42,836 nt of DNA from CAVRTJ01 sp964507185. GTDB lineage: Bacteria; Acidobacteriota; UBA4820; DSQY01. Of the stretch, positions 25,632 through 31,969 are shown piece by piece. The DNA lies in assembly GCA_964507185.1 (NCBI GenBank), contig CAZDOY010000026.1:1-42836 (forward strand), in the 5' to 3' direction. How positions within the stretch are numbered: position 1 is the first letter of the stretch; each line of letters opens with the position of its first letter. Position numbers and translations under genes: made by a program. The notes under the pieces were generated by a model. It saw nothing but the letters and a program-made list of their open reading frames with translations, had not been told where the DNA came from and did no database searches.

Positions 25632-26016
25632 CAGAGGCATGATCATCGCCGGTCTCCTGGTGTTTCTCGCGCTGGTCACCTTCCCGGTCTGGTACGACCT
25701 CGCCGCCGGGACGACATCCAAGGGGCCCGATCCCAAGCTGCCCACCCAGGAAAAAGACTGCGTGGCGCCCGTCGAATATATGAGGACGTCCCACATGGAT
25801 CTCCTCATGACGTGGCGCCAGGATGTGGTGCGTGAAGGCATGAGAGACTACGTTGCCTTTGACGGCAAGACCTACACCATGGGCCTCACCAAGACCTGCC
25901 TGAAGTGCCACGACAAAAAGGAATTCTGCGACCGTTGTCACAACTACGCGGGCGTCACGCCCTACTGCTGGGAGTGCCACGTCGACCCCAAGCTTGCCCA
26001 AAGGAGCAAAGGATGA
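25624..26016 (+). CDS. dsrJ: DsrJ, periplasmic triheme cytochrome c
   Basis: A 130-residue protein with an N-terminal signal/anchor helix (IIAGLLVFLALVTFPVW) and exactly three CxxCH heme sites (CLKCH, CDRCH, CWECH). C46 in EKDCVAP is in the position of the Cys that ligates one heme in the characterised DsrJ of Allochromatium, giving an unusual His/Cys heme; nearby M53 and H57 are further candidate ligands. It is embedded between dsrK (8-bp overlap) and dsrO (ATGA overlap). Confidence 0.95.
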   Translation: MRDRGMIIAGLLVFLALVTFPVWYDLAAGTTSKGPDPKLPTQEKDCVAPVEYMRTSHMDLLMTWRQDVVREGMRDYVAFDGKTYTMGLTKTCLKCHDKKEFCDRCHNYAGVTPYCWECHVDPKLAQRSKG

Positions 26017-26783
26017 GCATCAGCAGAAGGAAGTTCTTAGGCGTCGCGGGGGCGGCTTCGGCGTTGGCGATCGCGGGGAAGACGTCCATCGACGCCCTTG
26101 CGAGCGGTTCGAGCACGAAGGCCGGAGGCGGCGCCGCGGCGGCAACCCGATGGGCTATCGTCATCGACTCCTCCAAGTGCCTGAAGAAAGAGGGGTGCAA
26201 GGACTGCATCCTGGCGTGCGACAAGGCGCACAACATCCCCCGGTTCGACGACCCCAAGCACGAGGTCAAGTGGATCTGGAAAGAACCCTACGAGGACGCC
26301 TTCCCCGAGCAGCAGAACCCGTACGACGACGCGAACCTCAAGGGCGAGCCCTTCATCCTCCTGTGCAACCACTGCGACAAGCCGCCCTGTGTGCGGGTCT
26401 GCCCCACGCAGGCGACGTGGAAGCGGGAGGACGGGATCGTCATGATGGACTGGCACCGCTGCATCGGCTGCCGGTACTGCATGGCCGCATGCCCATACGG
26501 CTCGCGCAGTTTCAACTGGTTCGATCCGCGCCCCCACATCAAGGACCTCAATCCCGACTTTCCGACACGCACGAAGGGCGTGGTCGAAAAGTGCGACCTG
26601 TGCGAGGAACTCCTGGCCCAGGGCAAGCCGCCGGCCTGCGTCGCGGCCTGCCCCGAAAAGGCCATGGTCTTCGGCAACCTGGACGATCCCGAGTCCGAAG
26701 TGAGGGAACTGCTGAGGAAGCACTACACCATCCGGCGGAAACCCGAACTGGGTACCCATCCAGAAATCTACTATATCGTGTGA
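26013..26783 (+). CDS. dsrO: DsrO, periplasmic ferredoxin-like subunit with Tat signal
   Basis: A 256-residue protein starting with a twin-arginine signal (SRRKFLGVAGAASALAIAG), so it is exported folded. It contains several Cys groups for [4Fe-4S] clusters (CLKKEGCKDCILACDKAH, CNHCDKPPCVRVCP, CIGCRYCMAACPYG, CDLCEELL with CVAACP), as in the electron-transfer subunits of the molybdopterin family. It links DsrJ and DsrP in the periplasm. Start: ATG 26013 overlapping the dsrJ stop as ATGA. Confidence 0.96.
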   Translation: MSISRRKFLGVAGAASALAIAGKTSIDALASGSSTKAGGGAAAATRWAIVIDSSKCLKKEGCKDCILACDKAHNIPRFDDPKHEVKWIWKEPYEDAFPEQQNPYDDANLKGEPFILLCNHCDKPPCVRVCPTQATWKREDGIVMMDWHRCIGCRYCMAACPYGSRSFNWFDPRPHIKDLNPDFPTRTKGVVEKCDLCEELLAQGKPPACVAACPEKAMVFGNLDDPESEVRELLRKHYTIRRKPELGTHPEIYYIV

Positions 26784-26793
26784 GGTGCCGCTC

Positions 26794-27957
26794 ATGTTCA
26801 TGTTCGAAAAAGCCGTTCAGGGCAGCCGGAGGTACTGGATCTGGGTGGGAAGCCTGCTCGTCGTCATCTCGGTAGCCTTCCTCTTCTACCTCTACCAGCT
26901 GCAAAATGGCCTGGGTGTGACGGGTATGAGCCGGGACGTGAGCTGGGGCCTCTACATCGCCCAGTTCACCTTCTTCGTCGGCGTGGCCGCCTCGGCGGTC
27001 ATGGTCGTCCTGCCTTATTACCTGCACAACTACAAGGCCTTCTCCAAGATCACCATACTCGGCGAGTTCCTCGCGGTGTCGTCGGTTACCATGTGCATGC
27101 TCTTCATCTTCGTGGACATGGGCCAACCCATGCGGGTGATGAACATAATCCTGCACCCGACGCCCAACTCCATGATGTTCTGGGACATGATCTCGCTCAG
27201 CGGCTACCTTTTTCTCAACGCCGTGATCTCGCTGATCATGCTGAGCTCGGAACGAAAGGGCGTTGCGCCGCCGCACTGGATAAAGCCGGTCATCATCCTC
27301 TCCATCCCGTGGGCGGTCAGCATCCACACGGTCACGGCCTTCCTGTACAACGGCCTCCCCGGCAGGTCTTTCTGGCTCACGGCCATCCTGGCACCCCGGT
27401 TTTTGGCCTCGGCCTTCGCCGCGGGTCCCGCCCTGCTGATTCTCCTGGCCATGATCATGCGGAAGCTGACGTGGTTCGACGCCGGCAAGGAGGCCATCCA
27501 GAAGCTCGCGCTGATCGTGACCTACGCCATGATCATCAACGTGTTCTTCATCCTCATGGAAGTTTTCACCGCCCTCTACAGCAACATCCCGGAGGACGCC
27601 GCCCACCTGAAGTTCCTCTTCGTGGGGCTCGAGGGCAACACCGAACTCGTGCCGTGGATGTGGGCCTCGGTCCTCATGGCGGCACTCTCCCTGGTTTTGC
27701 TGATCGTACCGCGCTACCGCCGGAACGAAAAGCTGCTGGCCTTCACCTGCGTCATCGTTTTCCTCTCGCTCTGGATCGACAAGGGCATAGGTCTCATCAT
27801 CGCCGGCTTCGTGCCGTCGCCGCTCGAGGCGGTTACGAGTTACATTCCGACGCTGACGGAGATCTCCATAGTAGCGGGCATCTGGGCCATCGGAATGCTC
27901 ATGATCACCGTCTTCTACAAGATCACGCTGTCCGTCAGGGAAAACCTGATGGCTTAG
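26794..27957 (+). CDS. dsrP: DsrP, NrfD-type membrane subunit
   Basis: A 387-residue NrfD/PsrC-like integral membrane protein with about ten hydrophobic helices and no heme motif. The family binds quinone and couples with the ferredoxin-like subunit (DsrO). I chose the ATG at 26794 with GAGGTG five bases upstream; a GTG at 26785 in the same frame overlaps that binding site and is less likely. It is the last gene before the terminator at 28008. Confidence 0.95.
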   Translation: MFMFEKAVQGSRRYWIWVGSLLVVISVAFLFYLYQLQNGLGVTGMSRDVSWGLYIAQFTFFVGVAASAVMVVLPYYLHNYKAFSKITILGEFLAVSSVTMCMLFIFVDMGQPMRVMNIILHPTPNSMMFWDMISLSGYLFLNAVISLIMLSSERKGVAPPHWIKPVIILSIPWAVSIHTVTAFLYNGLPGRSFWLTAILAPRFLASAFAAGPALLILLAMIMRKLTWFDAGKEAIQKLALIVTYAMIINVFFILMEVFTALYSNIPEDAAHLKFLFVGLEGNTELVPWMWASVLMAALSLVLLIVPRYRRNEKLLAFTCVIVFLSLWIDKGIGLIIAGFVPSPLEAVTSYIPTLTEISIVAGIWAIGMLMITVFYKITLSVRENLMA

Positions 27958-28007
27958 CTGCACGATTCGGTCTCATTTCCACAAGTCCTTGAAATCCTCA
28001 CCTGTAT

Positions 28008-28035
28008 CCCCGGCCGCAAGGCCGGGGCTCTTTTT
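28008..28035 (+). terminator. Rho-independent terminator of dsrMKJOP
   Basis: A perfect 8-bp stem CCCCGGCC/GGCCGGGG (28008-28015 with 28020-28027), loop GCAA, followed by CTCTTTTT. It lies 50 bases after the dsrP stop and ends the sulfate-reduction locus. Confidence 0.93.
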
Positions 28036-28100
28036 GTTCCGCCGGCGGTTTCCGGGAAAGGCACGATGTGCGCTAAGCTTGTCCGGGAGGCGGGCGGACC

Positions 28101-29267
28101 ATGCGATTTCTCGTAACGGCAGCAAAGGGACTGGAAAAGACGGTCGCGGACGAACTGAGGGGCCTGGGCCTCACCGTGCTCGACGTGTCGCCGGGGATCG
28201 TGGCGTTCAAGGGGCGCAGGGAAGAAGCCTGGCGGGCCAACCTGTGGCTCAGGGCCGGGCGGCGCGTCCTGCTGCCCATCGGATCGTTCCAGGCGGGGAA
28301 CGCCGAATCTCTCTATGAAGGTGCACGGGCGCTGCCCTGGACGGACGTCCTTTCGGTGGACCGGACCTTCGCCGTAGAGGCCACGGCGAAGAATTCCCCC
28401 TTCAACCATTCGGGCTTCGTGGCCCTGAAGGTCAAGGACGCGGTTGCCGACGCCTTCCGGAAACGCTTCAACAAGAGGCCCGACGTGGACCGGCGGGATC
28501 CCGACGTGGGCATCGTCGTCCACGTGGCCGGGCGGACGTGCACGGTGAGCCTGGACGTGTCCGGGGGGCCGCTCCACAAGCGGGGCTACCGGGTGAAGAG
28601 CGTATCCGCGCCCCTCAACGAAACCCTGGCGGCGGGTATGCTGCTCATGGCCGGGTACGACGGTCGACGGCCCTTCGCGGACCCCTTCTGCGGCTCGGGG
28701 ACGATCCTGATCGAGGCGGCGCTCATCGCGTCGTCCAAAGCGCCCGGCCTCTTGCGCCCGGTGCCGTTCGGCTTTCAGCGCTGGCCGGACTTCGACGAGA
28801 GGGCCTGGAACAAGATCCGTTCGGAGGCGGAGAGGGGTGTCCGCAGGCCGCGCTTCCCTGTTTTCGGTACGGACCGGTCCAAGGGCGCGGTAGTAGCGGC
28901 CACCGCCAACGCGGCCGCGGCGGGTGTGGACCGGTGGGCGCGGGTGGAGCGGCACGACGTGGCGGATTTCGAGCCGGAGGGACATGAAGGCCTTATCGTG
29001 ACAAACCCGCCCTACGGCGACCACGCGGGGACGGACGAGGACCTCGCTTCCCTTTACGGTTCCCTGGGCGACGTTCTTAAGCAACGCTGCCGGGGCTGGA
29101 CGGCCTGCGTTCTCACCGGCAATCCGGCGCTGGGAAAGTGCGTGGGACTGCACGCGAAGCGAAAGGTGCGACTCTTCAACGGTCCCATGGAGTGCAGGAT
29201 GCTCGTCTACGAGATGTACGAGGGAAGCCGGAAACCGTCGCGCCGGGATCGGGCACCGGAAGACTGA
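28101..29267 (+). CDS. THUMP-domain RNA (guanine-N2) methyltransferase, RlmL/YpsC-like
   Basis: A 388-residue protein. An N-terminal ferredoxin-like/THUMP region (~1-165) binds RNA. The SAM-dependent methyltransferase domain has DPFCGSGTILIEAAL (motif I) and TNPPYGDH (NPPY catalytic motif). The family methylates guanine in 23S rRNA; E. coli RlmL is a longer fusion with RlmK, while this one has only the RlmL half, as in YpsC-type proteins. ATG at 28101 follows GGGAGG at 28085-28090. It is unrelated to sulfur metabolism and begins a new transcription unit after the terminator. Confidence 0.9.
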   Translation: MRFLVTAAKGLEKTVADELRGLGLTVLDVSPGIVAFKGRREEAWRANLWLRAGRRVLLPIGSFQAGNAESLYEGARALPWTDVLSVDRTFAVEATAKNSPFNHSGFVALKVKDAVADAFRKRFNKRPDVDRRDPDVGIVVHVAGRTCTVSLDVSGGPLHKRGYRVKSVSAPLNETLAAGMLLMAGYDGRRPFADPFCGSGTILIEAALIASSKAPGLLRPVPFGFQRWPDFDERAWNKIRSEAERGVRRPRFPVFGTDRSKGAVVAATANAAAAGVDRWARVERHDVADFEPEGHEGLIVTNPPYGDHAGTDEDLASLYGSLGDVLKQRCRGWTACVLTGNPALGKCVGLHAKRKVRLFNGPMECRMLVYEMYEGSRKPSRRDRAPED

Positions 29268-29327
29268 GATCCCGACGGGGTCGGCCGGAAATTTCTGCCC
29301 CACGAACTCGGTCGGACCGCGGAAATC

Positions 29328-29336
29328 GTGTATAAT
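29328..29336 (+). promoter_or_regulatory. Candidate promoter -10 for the cupin gene
   Basis: A perfect TATAAT (29331-29336) is directly preceded by GTG; no good -35 is visible 16-18 bases upstream. Transcription would begin near 29343, leaving a leader of about 50 bases before the ATG at 29395. Confidence 0.5.
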
Positions 29337-29394
29337 TAAGCTCCGGACGCGCTCATGCAGCGCCGCGCCGTCCCGGTCAGGAGAGGCCCTTCCG

Positions 29395-29874
29395 ATGACA
29401 ACCTTCAGAATTTCAAAACTTGCGCAACTGGTGGGCGGCTGGGGCAAGACCTCGCTGGTTCGCTCCGTCACCGAAGATCTCATCGCCCAGCTCGAGAAGA
29501 GCAAGCAGCCCTTCGCGGGAGCTTCTCTGCCCACGGAGTTTACCAAGGGCCGCCTGCCGCCCGGAATCCGGAGCGCCTGGATCTTCGTCATCAAACCAAA
29601 GGCCAAACCGCCCCTGCACAGGCACCCCAACTCCATCCAGCACATGGCGGTTCTGTCCGGAGGCGGGCACTACACCATCGGTCGAAGGAACGACGTCCTT
29701 CAGCCCTTCGATCCGGCATTTCCCGAGAGGAGCCTCTACGTCATCCCGGAGAACATGCCCCACACCTTCGAGCCGGCCAACGAGCACCTCGTGGTCATGT
29801 CCTTCCACACGGCCGCGGACGACGAACTCGTGGAAGAAGAGGTCGAGAGCGGGAGCCGGCGAAAGTACCGCTGA
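29395..29874 (+). CDS. Cupin-domain protein
   Basis: A 159-residue protein. Residues ~70-135 show the two cupin motifs: PLHRHPNSIQHMAVLSGGG (metal-ligand His residues) and VIPENMPHTFEPAN. The N-terminal ~60 residues are a short helical extension, and the end is acidic then basic (EEEVESGSRRKYR). The single cupin barrel suggests a small metal-binding enzyme or sugar-binding protein; no substrate can be assigned. CAGGAGAGG precedes the ATG. It appears to be a single-gene unit. Confidence 0.8.
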   Translation: MTTFRISKLAQLVGGWGKTSLVRSVTEDLIAQLEKSKQPFAGASLPTEFTKGRLPPGIRSAWIFVIKPKAKPPLHRHPNSIQHMAVLSGGGHYTIGRRNDVLQPFDPAFPERSLYVIPENMPHTFEPANEHLVVMSFHTAADDELVEEEVESGSRRKYR

Positions 29875-29894
29875 TTTACCTTTCTCACAACGCT

Positions 29895-30020
29895 TCGCGC
29901 GAGGGTTAACGTCCCACAAACACCCGCAAGCCGTCCGATTACGGCCGCACCGGCGCCAGGGGCACCGGACGGCAGGTCAAGGCGCGGTATGCAGTGAAGC
30001 AGACTTCGGGAGGTCCGCCG
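29895..30020 (+). repeat. 125-bp direct repeat, copy 1
   Basis: Nearly identical to 30340-30464; I see two substitutions and one inserted base. Each copy contains an inverted pair GCCGTCCG...CGGACGGC (29930-29937 with 29966-29973), so it can fold into a stem. It begins at TCGCGCGAGGGTTAACG and ends at GGGAGGTCCGCCG. Its identity is not recognised. Confidence 0.9.
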
Positions 30021-30246
30021 AAAGTGGCTTCCCTGATGTCCGCGCCCATGACCTGTCCGCGCTTCGCGCCGCGGCCTTATGCCGAAGTGTTCGGACGGAT
30101 TCCCCCCCACAATTTAGAAGAAGCGCCGACGGGAGCGGACCATCCGCTGTGTCGGTCTGCGATGCCCACATCCTCGACGTACACAGGTACGCCTGTGGTG
30201 TGGTCATCTTGCCCTTCGTGCGGCTGGCCCACTCGCGTCGGGACGC

Positions 30247-30273
30247 GGCTTCCGATGCACAACATCGGAAGCC
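30247..30273. repeat. Perfect 11-bp hairpin inside the repeat-flanked segment
   Basis: GGCTTCCGATG (30247-30257) pairs with CATCGGAAGCC (30263-30273) around CACAA. Other hairpins nearby are AGCGG/CCGCT near 30137, CACAGG/CCTGTG near 30180 and GCGC/GCGC near 30058. No U-tract follows on either strand, so it is not a standard terminator. Confidence 0.75.
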
Positions 30274-30339
30274 ACCTGGTGCGGACTGCTGGCAACAGCT
30301 TCCATAGCGGGTAGTGATGTTAGCGAGAAGGACAGCGCC

Positions 30340-30464
30340 TCGCGCGAGGGTTAACGTCCCACAAACACCCGAAAGCCGTCCGATTCGGCCGCACCGGCGC
30401 CAGGGGCACCGGACGGCAGGTCAAGGCGCGGCATGCAGTGAAGCAGACTTCGGGAGGTCCGCCG
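30340..30464 (+). repeat. 125-bp direct repeat, copy 2
   Basis: Second copy of the element at 29895-30020. In this copy an outer pair CCCGAA...TTCGGG also encloses the inner GCCGTCCG (30375-30382) / CGGACGGC (30410-30417) stem. After it, sequence similarity to copy 1 stops abruptly at GTGAGGACC, giving a clear element boundary. Confidence 0.9.
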
Positions 30465-30528
30465 TGAGGACCCAATTTGGGACTCGGAACTTGAAATTCC
30501 AGATTGGGAGTACGCCCGGGGGCGGGTC

Positions 30529-30582
30529 TTCGAAGGCCTTCCCCAGCTTTACCCTTTACCCTTTACCCTTTACCCTTAACCC
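30529..30582 (+). repeat. TTCGAAGGCC palindrome plus TTTACCC tandem tract
   Basis: TTCGAAGGCCTTCCCC (30529-30544) is followed by four perfect TTTACCC units (30548-30575) and one TTAACCC. The reverse complement of the same 16 bases, followed by two GGGTAAA units, occurs at 42565-42602; a diverged TTCGAAGGC is at 18-26. It is a dispersed spacer element of this genome. Confidence 0.8.
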
Positions 30583-30719
30583 CTTCACCGCCGACGGGCG
30601 CTTTAACCACGGAAACGCGGAGGCGCGGGGAAGCCTGGGCGCTCGCCTTCCAAGGCTTGCCCGAGAACTAATCACCAGACACCAAACACTAAACAAGAGA
30701 CCCCAGACACAAGGCGCCT

Positions 30720-31787
30720 TCAGCGCCGAAGGTAGACCTCCAGGGGGGCGGCGGTCTTCCTGTAGAACTTTTCGAGTGCGGCCGGGCGCCCGATTACGGC
30801 GTTCAGTTCGGCCACCAGGCGGGCCACGTCCAGGCGGCTGATCTTCAGCTTTTTCGGGCTGGCCATGGCGGCGGGGTTCTTCGCCACGAGGCCCAGCGTC
30901 TCCAGCGCGAAAAAGAGGCTGTACGCCAGGAAGAGCCGTATCTCACGCTCCTCCACCGGGAAGCGTTCCAGGTACGCCCAGGCCCGTTCCAGGTGCCCCG
31001 CGGCGGAGACGAGAACCGGCAGGACGGCCCGGTGGACGGCGTCCGCCTTGGCGGCCATCTCGAAATCGGCAGGGGAAACGCCCGCTTCGTCCAGGAAGGC
31101 CGTGGGAATGAAGCACCAGCCCCGCCGGTAGTCGTCGGCCAGGTCCTTCACGATGTTCACCTTCTGGAGGCCGAGGCCGAAAGCCTCCGCGTCGGCCTGG
31201 AGCCTGAAGAACAGGGCCTGGTCGACGTGTTCCGAGTAGATGAAGAAGAGATCGGTGAGCAGGTAGCCGACCGTTCCGGCGATGTAGTAGCAGTAGCGAT
31301 CCAGCGCGGCCATGGAGGGCAGGGTCTTCAGGGGTCCTGGGGGCTGAGCCATCCGCTCGCTCCAGGCGCTCATGCCCTTCCCCATCTCCGTAACCCAGCG
31401 CGTCATGCTCAGACGCGCCGGCTCCGAGCAACTCGTGAAGCAGGCCAGCACGTCGTTCGCGTGGCGCATGAGGCGCATGTCGGCGTCTGCCGAACGCGCC
31501 GCAAGCATCTTCTCCGAAGCTTCGCTCCACGATGCCCTGGGCCTCCCGCCCGAGGAAAGGCACTCTAGAAACGGGGCCATGAGGCTCCATCGTTGGGCCG
31601 CGATCAGGCCGGGGGCGTCCTCGATGGTGTCCAGGATGCGGCACATGAGGTAGGACACGCAGACCGCGCCGCGCACGGGCTCCCTGAGTCCTGCGATGGA
31701 CAGGGCGAATGTTCTGGAAACCTTCGGCAATAGTTCGAAGCAGACCAGCCATGACTGTGTCGGGTCCGCCGCCTGCCGTCTGAACAT
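30720..31787 (-). CDS. Squalene/phytoene synthase family, squalene-synthase-like
   Basis: A 355-residue trans-isoprenyl head-to-head synthase. The first Asp-rich motif is DTIED (53-57) after VSYLMCRIL; the second is NIVKDLADD in GLGLQKVNIVKDLADD. YCYYIAGTVGYLLTDLF is a further family block. The joined motifs (VSRTFALSI, CRILDTIED, YCYYIAGTVG) look closer to the one-gene squalene synthases of eukaryotes and a few bacteria than to HpnC/HpnD. It would join two farnesyl diphosphates to squalene, a precursor of hopanoids or sterols. There is no cyclase or hpn neighbour here. The ATG has GACGGAGG upstream. No C-terminal membrane anchor is visible. Confidence 0.85.
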   Translation of the reverse strand: MFRRQAADPTQSWLVCFELLPKVSRTFALSIAGLREPVRGAVCVSYLMCRILDTIEDAPGLIAAQRWSLMAPFLECLSSGGRPRASWSEASEKMLAARSADADMRLMRHANDVLACFTSCSEPARLSMTRWVTEMGKGMSAWSERMAQPPGPLKTLPSMAALDRYCYYIAGTVGYLLTDLFFIYSEHVDQALFFRLQADAEAFGLGLQKVNIVKDLADDYRRGWCFIPTAFLDEAGVSPADFEMAAKADAVHRAVLPVLVSAAGHLERAWAYLERFPVEEREIRLFLAYSLFFALETLGLVAKNPAAMASPKKLKISRLDVARLVAELNAVIGRPAALEKFYRKTAAPLEVYLRR

Positions 31788-31969
31788 GAAACCTCCGTCA
31801 ATACATCACTATGCCCCATAAATCTACAGCCGTGCAAGGGTCTGAGGCCTCCGGCTTGTCTCCGTGATGAAATGGGACTAGATTTTAGGAAAATCATGAA
31901 ACAACACCTGGGGAAGGCAGTATAGAGGCGCGCGGCGTATATCGCCCGGCGCTGTGGGAGGGGCGACTC

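Larger units (their letters stand above)
29875..30719. other. 845-base non-coding region with repeats and hairpins
   Basis: No believable gene: reading frames here change composition abruptly and run across palindromes. It holds two copies of a ~125-bp direct repeat, a ~320-base hairpin-rich segment between them, a TTTACCC tandem tract and degenerate low-complexity text (e.g. ACCAGACACCAAACACTAAA near 30675). It separates the cupin gene from the squalene-synthase-like gene. Confidence 0.7.

Noticed and set aside
30077..30295. A small minus-strand open frame (72 codons) inside the repeat-flanked segment
   Set aside because: It runs through several palindromes, has no ribosome binding site and matches no family I recognise, so a structural non-coding role is more likely.
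29895..30464. Integron attC sites as the identity of the 125-bp repeats
   Set aside because: The GTTAACG text and the internal palindrome are suggestive, but the consensus R boxes (RYYYAAC and GTTRRRY) are not met and no integrase or cassette gene is seen. It is kept only as an unassigned repeat.
30548..30582. Telomere-like TTTACCC repeats suggesting a linear replicon end
   Set aside because: Only four units are present, the tract is internal, and normal genes continue on both sides. It is better seen as a spacer repeat.
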